Shown here piece after piece: positions 44,363-52,378 of a stretch of 64,000 bases of DNA. Every line of letters starts with the position of its first letter. Within the stretch, counting starts at the first letter, position 1. The position numbers and the translations under genes were made by a program. The stretch is from an archaeon (lineage in GTDB: Archaea; Asgardarchaeota; Hermodarchaeia; Hermodarchaeales; Hermodarchaeaceae), in the NCBI GenBank assembly GCA_016550405.1, contig JABXGX010000081.1, positions 1-64,000 of the forward strand, written 5' to 3'. A model generated the notes under the pieces. The model searched no databases and was not told the origin of the DNA. It saw only the letters and a list, made by a program, of their open reading frames with translations.

Positions 44363-45331
44363 CTAGAAGCCAGCCTCAGCCAGCATTTCTTCCAGGCGTA
44401 GTTCCCGAAGACCTTTGTAATGACGGTAGGGGAAGAAAACAAGAGTTTCGACTGAATCGATCACTGGTACCCGTCGAAGAACTTGATGGATTTTTTCAAA
44501 TACACCCACATTTTCTACAATGAAAGTGCTGAAGAGAAGTGGTTCTGAAGCGGAGGCATAAGAGTACCAGTGCTCAACGGGATATTTTTTCCGAAGCCAA
44601 GCATCCAGTTCCGTTGGCTTTTCTCTGTCTTCGTTATAAGTGATTCGCGCAGCATATGAAATATTGCCACTTGCATTTAAATTCCAGAAGCTTCTAAAAT
44701 GCACAGGTTCATTGGAAGCTTTTTCTTCTGGCCGAAGTTTGTCGCGAATTACAAATGCGCGGGTCGTAGCTTTATTTCCACCGAGTTGATCAAGAACCCG
44801 ACGAATCGTTCGAGCAGTTAATCCTGTTTCTTTGGCTAAATTCACAATAGACATTCGAGCATCTTTCCGAAGTTGAGCTAGCACCTTCAATTGAAGTAGC
44901 GTGAATTTTACCTTCCCTCCTTTTTCCGTAAGCAAAGTGTGAACCTCTATCTCTGCAACACCGTCTAGATTTCGGAGAAACCGGCTTAATTCATTCAACC
45001 CAGTAGCACCATTGTACTCACCAAACGCAACAATGTTCCCATTTGAAAGGTATGCTGCGCGATGAATCATCGGATTATTACCAATAGCATTAATTAGAGA
45101 TTCATCGTCATAGCCTCCATCTGTTCTGATAAAGGCAACCAACATTTCTGAATCAATCATGCTAAGGCTAAGCCAGACGGCAAAGCGCTTTAAAACTCCA
45201 CTATTTTGAAGCTTAGTCACACGTTTTTTGATGGCGTTAGCGCTTATATTGAAGTCGCGGGCAAGGGCTTCATAAGATACACGGCAGTTGGCATCGAGGG
45301 CATAAAAAATTCCTTTATCAATTATGTCCAT
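44363..45331 (-). CDS. Double Lrp/AsnC-like regulator
   Basis: The 322-aa protein has two helix-turn-helix regions: residues about 3-45 (DIIDKGIFYALDANCRVSYE, then ANAIKKRVTKL) and about 150-185 (LAQLRKDARMSIVNLAKET, then TARTIRRVLDQL). Each is followed by a strand-rich half that may be a ligand-binding RAM-like domain. It looks like a fused pair of Lrp/AsnC units, as seen in several archaeal regulators. The ATG at 45331 matches the usual domain start; GTG at 45343 is possible. Target genes unknown. Confidence 0.8.
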   Translation of the reverse strand: MDIIDKGIFYALDANCRVSYEALARDFNISANAIKKRVTKLQNSGVLKRFAVWLSLSMIDSEMLVAFIRTDGGYDDESLINAIGNNPMIHRAAYLSNGNIVAFGEYNGATGLNELSRFLRNLDGVAEIEVHTLLTEKGGKVKFTLLQLKVLAQLRKDARMSIVNLAKETGLTARTIRRVLDQLGGNKATTRAFVIRDKLRPEEKASNEPVHFRSFWNLNASGNISYAARITYNEDREKPTELDAWLRKKYPVEHWYSYASASEPLLFSTFIVENVGVFEKIHQVLRRVPVIDSVETLVFFPYRHYKGLRELRLEEMLAEAGF

Positions 45332-45493
45332 CTTAGACACCACGCAGCAGGGAAGTCCCTATCGCAGAGTAGGGGAAGCCAGCTCACCTTTCGAACCCAA
45401 TCGTCCAGTGAAAGCTCTACTCGAAAGCAGCAAGAGTTCAAAACTTCCCACTTTTAAAGTAAATCATAGCTGCACAAAAGTGTAAATACCTAA

Positions 45494-45916
45494 TTAGGGA
45501 GGAAGTAACAAATCAAACAATTCACGACCAGGCGGCGTTTCAAACACCTTAGAGGCCGTCCAAAGACAATCATGCTTAATCACATCAAGTGTAAACCCTG
45601 ATTCGTGCAACCTTAACAAATATTGAAGATGCTTGATCATTTGAGCCAATATTACCCCAAGCATCTTATTTTCTGAACTCCCTGTAGTATCTTTTGATGC
45701 TTCGGAGCTGTTTGCGGAGGAGATATTAGGTAGCCAAATCTCAACTTCGACTGATACTATGGAAGGATTTTGGACCGTCCGGAGTAAGAGAATCCGTAAA
45801 GAAGGGCTTTGGAAGAGGGATTGAACAGACTCACCTGATTCATTTTGCATCGAAGGTGCAGAAAGAGGTTTGGCAGTTAGTTGCTTGTATTTTTTCATTA
45901 ACTGTTGGGAGTTCAT
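45494..45916 (-). CDS. Hypothetical protein
   Basis: The 140-aa frame has a Ser-rich low-complexity middle and a helical C-terminal half (MLGVILAQMIKHLQYLLRL). No motif recognised. It is a plausible gene because it fills the space between two regulatory gaps, but codon support is moderate. Confidence 0.5.
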   Translation of the reverse strand: MNSQQLMKKYKQLTAKPLSAPSMQNESGESVQSLFQSPSLRILLLRTVQNPSIVSVEVEIWLPNISSANSSEASKDTTGSSENKMLGVILAQMIKHLQYLLRLHESGFTLDVIKHDCLWTASKVFETPPGRELFDLLLPP

Positions 45917-46138
45917 TTTAATTCCTGATTTACCCCTTCTTTGGTGTAATATTATTGCATGGCAACCACAGGGTTCGGAAAATACCCAACGAGTGAAGGT
46001 TGGAGGAGTAATTATTATACAATTGGTTCAGATTTCAATCTACCATTGAATTAGTGGAGATAGTTCAACCAATACCCGTATTTTTAAGGAGTACCCGTTT
46101 GATACACCCCAACGTATCTTGAGTAAGGGATTGAGAAT

Positions 46139-46621
46139 ATGTCGAACAAAACCGAAAAGTCCTGCTTATCGGATCTAGGTGGAATCTTTCAACTATTTGG
46201 TGGTGTGCTTGTGCTGGGATCTCAGGTATCAATCTATTTTGCCTTGATACCCTTTTTCGCCTTAATTCCCTCGGTACCCATAGATATTCGACCACTCTAT
46301 GAGCTAATAGGACAGATGCTCCTAATAATCCTCGTTGTGATGGTCCTCTGTGGCATCGTGATTATTGTTGCAGGAATCGTGTCATTCTTCCGCAGCGGTT
46401 CAATTGGGGGATTTCTATCCCTGTTTTTTGGCATCCCCGTGATTGCGGCCGGAGCATGGATGGTCTTTGCTGTGGGCTTTTACCCTGGTCTAGCTCATTT
46501 TGCAGGAGCTATTCTTGCTATGGTGGGAGGGGTGGTAAGCATCATTCCAGCTATACGAGGACCACCTCAACCAAAAACCCGCCGAGAAAAAGATATTGTG
46601 GCCAGACAGAAACGGAAGTAG
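46139..46621 (+). CDS. Small polytopic membrane protein
   Basis: The 160-aa protein has four hydrophobic segments (about 15-40, 55-85, 88-110, 115-140) and a basic C-terminal tail. No family recognised. It lies 33 bases before the 46655 gene on the same strand and may be co-transcribed with it. A 220-base AT-rich gap lies upstream, with promoter-like sequence. Confidence 0.65.
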   Translation: MSNKTEKSCLSDLGGIFQLFGGVLVLGSQVSIYFALIPFFALIPSVPIDIRPLYELIGQMLLIILVVMVLCGIVIIVAGIVSFFRSGSIGGFLSLFFGIPVIAAGAWMVFAVGFYPGLAHFAGAILAMVGGVVSIIPAIRGPPQPKTRREKDIVARQKRK

Positions 46622-46654
46622 TAGATCCGGGATTTCGAACGGACATCATCGCTT

Positions 46655-47866
46655 TTGTATAACTTCAAGGTTATCAAGAGCAGAAGCTATGAAGGTGACT
46701 CATCCTTGGATCTAAAAGCGATTAACGTACAAATTGCCCACATCTCCGATGTGTTCACGAGTATTCTCCTCGATCGTGGCCTTTTAGAATCTCAGCTATT
46801 CCCTGTCAACGCCTATATTTCCCTTTCCTGTTACAATACTTACGAAACCCAATACAGTATCATGAAACAGGTGTGGGACCGAATATCCCCTGAAGACCTC
46901 GCCAAACAAAGCAAAGTCCTGCTTTCGGAAGTACAAGGCCTTTCGATTATGTATCAATGGTTGTATTACGGGCTTGGACGTATGGGAGTTATCTTCAACC
47001 AATATGATAATGACCCGAGAAAAGAACCTGCACAGAAACGTGAGGAATGGCGCTATCTTCTCGAACACTGGTTCCGGCTAGGTACCCACTACTTCAATAT
47101 AGGGAAACCAACCATTGAAGGAGCAGAATATACTAACAAGGCTTTTGGAGCAGCTGTTCTTACATGGATAAAAGACCGGCTTGAACCAGCATCTAGTTCG
47201 CAGGTATCAGCGATTCGAAAAGCCATTGCGACTGTTGATCTGTATGCCTTTATGGATGAATGTGAAGCCCGGGCAAAAATCATTGAACATGGTCCCTATC
47301 CTTTAGGTGACGACGAAATTTTGGTGATCAGCGAATACACACACTTGTATGATGGGAAGGAAGCACTGTGGCTACCTTGGTCTGAGACCGATTCTCCCCT
47401 TCCAAGCGCCTCTTTGGGTGTAGCAATGACGTTGAAAGACATGAAGGCAAAATTTAGTGACACAGGAACTATGACCCTTGATCCAGCTGAATATGGGGAG
47501 CACGTGCAACAAATGATGGCGTATACAAAGAGCGGAGATAAGCTGAAAGAAGTGGGGCTTGATGAGCTTTCAGCCTATGCAACGGCTGCGGATGCCTCTC
47601 AACAGGAACTCTTCATGCGGTTCGCGGAATGGGATAAACAACAACGACTGATTGCGGGTGCGAAGGCATACATGCGGGGATTTGCACGATACACGAATCA
47701 GGTAGGAATCACCAATCAAATTAACTGGGATCTGACCTCGCATTCTATGGAAGAATATGTTCCGTATTTCATGACGCATGACGGGGATAACGCGTTTGTC
47801 CGACTGTTTCGGTCCCCAGAAGAACGGGCAAAAGATCCCACCTTCTATAAACTCCCAGAATCCTAA
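46655..47866 (+). CDS. Protein of unknown function, first of a pair with a lipocalin-like gene
   Basis: The 403-aa protein is soluble, mainly helical, and rich in aromatic and charged residues (YETQYSIMKQVWDRI, LLEHWFRLGTHYFNIG). I recognise no family. The first available start is TTG at 46655, with no ribosome site; a start further in is possible. It precedes the CrtC/AttH-like gene by 25 bases, with a clear ribosome site between, so they probably act together. Confidence 0.65.
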   Translation: MYNFKVIKSRSYEGDSSLDLKAINVQIAHISDVFTSILLDRGLLESQLFPVNAYISLSCYNTYETQYSIMKQVWDRISPEDLAKQSKVLLSEVQGLSIMYQWLYYGLGRMGVIFNQYDNDPRKEPAQKREEWRYLLEHWFRLGTHYFNIGKPTIEGAEYTNKAFGAAVLTWIKDRLEPASSSQVSAIRKAIATVDLYAFMDECEARAKIIEHGPYPLGDDEILVISEYTHLYDGKEALWLPWSETDSPLPSASLGVAMTLKDMKAKFSDTGTMTLDPAEYGEHVQQMMAYTKSGDKLKEVGLDELSAYATAADASQQELFMRFAEWDKQQRLIAGAKAYMRGFARYTNQVGITNQINWDLTSHSMEEYVPYFMTHDGDNAFVRLFRSPEERAKDPTFYKLPES

Positions 47867-47891
47867 GCGACTCACAGGAGACACAAGAAAA

Positions 47892-48782
47892 TTGAAAGCC
47901 TTCAAAGACGAAGATGACTATTTACATACACCTACTAAACATGCTGATTGGCGGGAGAGCTGCTACTTCAATTGGGTGGACCTGAAAACCCATGTGAGTG
48001 GATTCACTACTATTGGCATTGTTCCCAACGTGCCACGTCGCGAATTTATTTTTGCGCTCTTCATTAAAGGCACGCCTGAGTTTTACTTCACAGAAATCAA
48101 GGACCCAATACCCACGGAATTTCATGCCACTATGGGTGATGACACCTTGATCTATGAACTCGTTAAACCCCATACCGATTGGCGGATCCACTATACTAGC
48201 TCTCGACTCTCAGCTGAAATCCAATGGCAAAGCCGATTTCTACCCGGAGATTTTGGGAAAGGGAGTGGCACCAGCTGGGGCCGACACCTCGAGCAATCTG
48301 GACATATCACAGGCCATGTGAAGTATCCTAATGGACATGTTCACCATTTCACTGGCTTGGGGCAACGAGATAAGAGCTGGGGTGTTCGCAATTGGCACAT
48401 CGATAAATGGTTTGCCTTACACGCCCAATTCGATGAATTGATGATTGGTCTGCGGTATGATACTGTGAAAGGCAAGACACATTCAGCGGGTATTATCAGT
48501 TCAGAAAAGGGAAATGTTCCGATAGTCGATGTTTCGTTGGAGACCGAGTTCGAAGAAGGAACTATCCGAAAACCAGTGAAGGCAATTACGCAAATAACAG
48601 ATGCCCAGAATCGAACCTATACAATCACTTCTGAACCAATACACCCAAATGCATTTGCACGTTATGCCCGACCATATAAAGGCGGGGAAACTGAATTATT
48701 TGAGATGATGGTCACCCATGAATGTAAAGAACTCAACCAAACTGGTACCGGGCTCACTGAATGGCTGTTCACCCATCCCTAA
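47892..48782 (+). CDS. CrtC/AttH-type lipocalin-like protein (candidate)
   Basis: The 296-aa protein has the motif GLGQRDKSWGVRNW near residues 193-206, close to the G-x-RDHSWG-R signature of the hydroxyneurosporene hydratase (CrtC) / AttH-like family. Many beta-strands lie on either side. Members add water to isoprenoids or bind hydrophobic ligands. In this protein the His of RDHSWG is Lys. The TTG start has AGGAGA 10 bases upstream and lies just after the 46655 gene. A longer frame overlapping that gene was rejected. Confidence 0.65.
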   Translation: MKAFKDEDDYLHTPTKHADWRESCYFNWVDLKTHVSGFTTIGIVPNVPRREFIFALFIKGTPEFYFTEIKDPIPTEFHATMGDDTLIYELVKPHTDWRIHYTSSRLSAEIQWQSRFLPGDFGKGSGTSWGRHLEQSGHITGHVKYPNGHVHHFTGLGQRDKSWGVRNWHIDKWFALHAQFDELMIGLRYDTVKGKTHSAGIISSEKGNVPIVDVSLETEFEEGTIRKPVKAITQITDAQNRTYTITSEPIHPNAFARYARPYKGGETELFEMMVTHECKELNQTGTGLTEWLFTHP

Positions 48783-48793
48783 TCTTAATTTGG

Positions 48794-50194
48794 TTAGATT
48801 CCTGAAATCAATCGGATGAACGAAGACCGTAAAATCAAGAAAATAAGAGGAAAGAATACGAAAACTCCCACGATTGTCAAACTGCCAGTCCCCAATGTAA
48901 AGAGCTGCAACTGTGAGAGCATTTGAGGGACACTAGTCGAAATATAATCGACAAAACAAGCATCTACAACCATCGCGTTCACTGCATGCGAGAAGTAAGA
49001 TGAGCCCAAATGATAATGCGCTAACTGCCCAGCCCTTCCCACTGATTGGTCCATAACTAAATAGCCATAATTTGAAGCCATCATCACAAATTGCGCATCA
49101 AACCGATCACTGGGTAATCCTGCAACAAGGTACCGCTGAACCCAAGAGGAATCTATGAATTTCTGAGTGTAGTATTGAAACCCGGATATCAAGCCCTCGT
49201 ATTCGCCCCAAAATACCTGTAGATTGTCACTTTTATCAACCGATAGGCCAAGACCGTAGATGTTTTTATTTTCTGAGAGAACCTTTCCGTCACAAAATAG
49301 TGCAAGACCATCTGAGCTGTCATAGGTTTCATAGGCTAAATGAATATTCTCTTGAGAATCGATTGCCGCAGCCCATATGTCATAAACCTCTGAGATATAC
49401 AGGTCAGAAATCGTCCATGTATCACCATTATAGCTTGCCTGATAGAACTCGACTTCTGGTTTAAAGATGATTGAAACAGATCCATCCTTACCAGGCAGGA
49501 GTTCGAATTTATGTTCAATATCATAGGAAAATTCGGGAGCCATAAATACGACCTGCGGCGGATTGGGTGAACCGACCTCCCAGCACATTAGTTGCCAAGA
49601 GCCCCAAAATTCATGAGGATCGAAGACCTCGATCCATGCAGCATAAAGAATACCATCTATACTGTACGTGAGTTGAAATTGTGTAACATTGAATCGCTGT
49701 AAGAGTTGTTCCGGTTGTCCCCAGAAAACGCCATCATAGAGTGCATAATAAGCAGATCCAACCAAGTCATAATAGTCACTTTTTACATCTAACCAACCTA
49801 CTGCTAATTCGCCTGAATCACTACTTGCCAAGGTTGTCCTTACATTCCAAGGAGGTGAATTGGTGAAGTAATAGTAGATGTATGATGGTCTAACGAAATC
49901 TGAAAGGGCTATTTCGAGAAACCAGGCCCCATCACGAAAACTGCGGTGTTTGATAATCGCCCGTAAGGATCCGTTCTCGAGTTGTACGCCATCAGCATAG
50001 ATAGCATGAAAATCACCTTCTGCTCCCTGAGCTATTTGAACATTATTCGGTTGGATGTATGGGAAATCAGATAATTGAAGGAGACCTGGGGAGTATGTCA
50101 GGAAGAGGAAGAAAAAGAAGGCAATGGCAAGGCCTTGAATTGTTCCATAAATAAGTTGCTTCTTCGAAATTTGGGATAGAACAATTCGTCTCAT
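48794..50194 (-). CDS. Exported protein with beta-propeller-like repeats and two end helices
   Basis: The 466-aa protein has an N-terminal membrane helix (about 15-38). A long strand-rich region follows with repeated aromatic-acidic patterns (GWLDVKSDYYD, AWIEVFDPHE, VFWGEYEG), and a C-terminal membrane helix with a short tail. The middle resembles an external propeller; no named family. It is coupled by an ATGA overlap to the upstream 5-helix membrane protein (50191), so the two likely form a complex at the cell surface. Confidence 0.65.
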   Translation of the reverse strand: MRRIVLSQISKKQLIYGTIQGLAIAFFFFLFLTYSPGLLQLSDFPYIQPNNVQIAQGAEGDFHAIYADGVQLENGSLRAIIKHRSFRDGAWFLEIALSDFVRPSYIYYYFTNSPPWNVRTTLASSDSGELAVGWLDVKSDYYDLVGSAYYALYDGVFWGQPEQLLQRFNVTQFQLTYSIDGILYAAWIEVFDPHEFWGSWQLMCWEVGSPNPPQVVFMAPEFSYDIEHKFELLPGKDGSVSIIFKPEVEFYQASYNGDTWTISDLYISEVYDIWAAAIDSQENIHLAYETYDSSDGLALFCDGKVLSENKNIYGLGLSVDKSDNLQVFWGEYEGLISGFQYYTQKFIDSSWVQRYLVAGLPSDRFDAQFVMMASNYGYLVMDQSVGRAGQLAHYHLGSSYFSHAVNAMVVDACFVDYISTSVPQMLSQLQLFTLGTGSLTIVGVFVFFPLIFLILRSSFIRLISGI

Positions 50195-50847
50195 CTATTA
50201 ATTCCCTCCGAAGATGAATCGTTTTCATTAGGTTCGTCTTGGAACCAGGGTGATGCGATACGCCGGTTTGAATAGAGGAACCATAAGAGGTTTGCAAAGA
50301 TAATGAAGACGAGAAAGCAGCCAATAACCATTACAAAGATGAGGAGGAAATTCACGATGCTAATAAGAAAGATGAAAAGGAAAGAGCAGGCATTGGCGAT
50401 GACAACTCCAGCAAGAAGTATGAGAGTCGTAAATCGCACTTCCTCGTGTTGAGCTGAAATCCTCATAGTTACCTGAAACCACCTCCACCCCTGATGCCAA
50501 ATGAAGAATTCCAACAGAATGGGAGTCAAAAAAAATCCAATAAAGACACCGACAGGATTCCAAAGGATACTAACAGCCTGTTGGTATATATCGAAGTAAA
50601 GAGGCATTGGAAGTAACCATATCATGGCACCATAAACCACAAAGGCTACACCAAATGAGAGGGCTGTACTTAGGGTTTGGACCAAGGCCATCCACCCGAC
50701 AACCACCGTAAACCGTTCTCTCGCGCCTTGCCGATTCAGGATGTATATCCAAACAATAGATTCGATAAATGTACTCCATGCCCAGCTAGCCAATATACTA
50801 GTGATAAAAAGGAATCCGGGTGAAATACCAAACCCGAAATTCAGCAT
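50191..50847 (-). CDS. Membrane protein with about five helices
   Basis: The 218-aa protein has five to six hydrophobic segments and a polar, acidic C-terminus (NENDSSSEG). Layout resembles Yip1-like or RDD-like small membrane proteins, but no signature is clear. The ATG at 50847 is chosen over TTG at 50859 because AGGGG would sit on top of the latter. It overlaps the downstream propeller gene by four bases. Confidence 0.6.
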   Translation of the reverse strand: MLNFGFGISPGFLFITSILASWAWSTFIESIVWIYILNRQGARERFTVVVGWMALVQTLSTALSFGVAFVVYGAMIWLLPMPLYFDIYQQAVSILWNPVGVFIGFFLTPILLEFFIWHQGWRWFQVTMRISAQHEEVRFTTLILLAGVVIANACSFLFIFLISIVNFLLIFVMVIGCFLVFIIFANLLWFLYSNRRIASPWFQDEPNENDSSSEGINR

Positions 50848-50959
50848 CGTTGTTAACAATCCCCTAACCCCTCAATAGGTGGATTCTTACAGCTTAAAAT
50901 GGTAATTCCACATTAATTAATTTTCGTTTGAGGAAAATTAAGAAACCACTTGGACGTGA

Positions 50960-51412
50960 TTGCCCTTGAGTTTGGATGAATACAGAAAGAAACGAGACTT
51001 CTCAAAAACCCCAGAACCCGAACCAGAAATAAAACCGGAAAATGGGCGATTGTATGTAATTCAGCGCCACCAAGCACGAAACCTTCATTGGGATTTGCGA
51101 TTAGAGCGACAAGGCATCTTGGTGAGTTGGGCTATACCAAAAGAACCACCAAGTGAGAAAGGAATACGACGTTTAGCCATCCAAACTGAAGATCATCCAA
51201 TTGAATATGGCTCTTTTCAAGGATTGATTCCTGAGGGCGAATATGGAGCGGGCGAAGTAGAGCTGTGGGATACAGGAACCTTTGCGGTGGAGAAATGGGA
51301 AGAGAATGAGATTATTGTGCTGATTCAGGGGAAGCGATTGGTGGGTCGTTACTGTTTGATTCGTTTCAAAAAAGTCAAAGATGGGTGGCTGTTTTTCCGG
51401 TGTGGGGAATGA
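50960..51412 (+). CDS. Stand-alone LigD-type 3'-phosphoesterase domain protein
   Basis: The 150-aa protein matches the phosphoesterase (PE) domain of bacterial LigD: VIQRHQARNLHWDLRLE, HPIEYGSFQGLIPEGEYGAG and VELWDTGTF segments with the metal-binding His and Asp residues. Stand-alone archaeal versions remove 3'-phosphate or 3'-ribonucleotide ends before ligation in end-joining repair. No Ku or LigD ligase gene is here, but a family B polymerase gene lies 1 kb away on the other strand. The start is TTG without an obvious ribosome site. Confidence 0.88.
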   Translation: MPLSLDEYRKKRDFSKTPEPEPEIKPENGRLYVIQRHQARNLHWDLRLERQGILVSWAIPKEPPSEKGIRRLAIQTEDHPIEYGSFQGLIPEGEYGAGEVELWDTGTFAVEKWEENEIIVLIQGKRLVGRYCLIRFKKVKDGWLFFRCGE

Positions 51413-51515
51413 TTTTCGTCGGAGGATGATTGTGAGAGAGGCAATCTTTTAGGGTTTGACCCAGTATTCTAAGGTAGTAGTTGTAGTTAATTTTTGATTG
51501 GAGAGAAGCTATCAG

Positions 51516-52361
51516 GTGAAGCTGGTCAGCTACGCAACGGATGCCGGACCACGTGTGGGTTGTTTAGATAATGGAGAGATAGTTCCAACACCCGGCATTC
51601 CAGATATGTTAGAATACCTCAAGGATGCCAGTTTAGAATCAACGATAGAAGCGGCGTTGAAAGGTCGAATTGGTGCCACACCTGTTGAAAAGATGAATCT
51701 ACTTGCACCTTTGCCTCGGCCTACGAAAATAATTGCCATCGGTCTCAACTATAAGGACCACGTGAAAGAAACTGGTCGAGAGATGCCCAAGGCCCCTGTC
51801 CTCTTTTCGAAACCTCCAACAGCAACGATCGGACCCGGAGCCACTATTATCCTTCCAAATCAAGCCAAGCATGTCGATTACGAAGTCGAATTAGGAGTTG
51901 TTATCGGTCGAGGCGGACGGAATATAAATCCTGATACTGCTCTGGACCATGTTGGGGGATATACCATCGTAAACGACATTTCTGCACGCGATTTCCAATA
52001 CCGTGATAGTCAATGGTTCCGGGGAAAAAGTTTCGACACCTTTGCACCCATGGGTCCCGTTCTGACTCTTCCTGATCAAGTCCCTGATCCACAAAACCTT
52101 CGATTACAGTTACGACTCAATGGGAAAACACGACAAGATAGCTCAACCTCACAGATGGTGTTTAGCGTCGCAGAACTGATTGCAGATATTTCACAGGTAC
52201 TCACTTTAGAGCCAGGCGATGTTATCGCTACAGGAACACCAGCAGGAGTCGGCTTCGTAGCAAAACCCAAACCAGTCTACTTACAGTCAGGGGATATTGT
52301 CGAAGCGGAAATAGAAGGTATTGGAATTCTCCGAAATCCTGTTGCGCGAGACGGGGTCTAG
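51516..52361 (+). CDS. Fumarylacetoacetate hydrolase family protein
   Basis: The 281-aa protein has the FAH-family metal and catalytic segments: IGLNYKDHVKE (His), VDYEVELGVVIGRGG (Glu, Glu) and YTIVNDISARDFQ (Asp). The closing segment is DVIATGTPAGVG. Members hydrolyse or decarboxylate acylpyruvates and related keto acids. Substrate not decidable. GTG at 51516 with GGAGAG 10 bases upstream is preferred over the TTG at 51498 inside that ribosome site. Confidence 0.88.
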   Translation: MKLVSYATDAGPRVGCLDNGEIVPTPGIPDMLEYLKDASLESTIEAALKGRIGATPVEKMNLLAPLPRPTKIIAIGLNYKDHVKETGREMPKAPVLFSKPPTATIGPGATIILPNQAKHVDYEVELGVVIGRGGRNINPDTALDHVGGYTIVNDISARDFQYRDSQWFRGKSFDTFAPMGPVLTLPDQVPDPQNLRLQLRLNGKTRQDSSTSQMVFSVAELIADISQVLTLEPGDVIATGTPAGVGFVAKPKPVYLQSGDIVEAEIEGIGILRNPVARDGV

Positions 52362-52378
52362 GTCGAATACTGCCAAGT

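Noticed and set aside
47778..47891. Upstream extension of the lipocalin-like gene into the 403-aa gene
   Set aside because: The frame is open, but a TTG at 47892 has a well-placed AGGAGA just after the upstream stop, and the extra residues show no family similarity.
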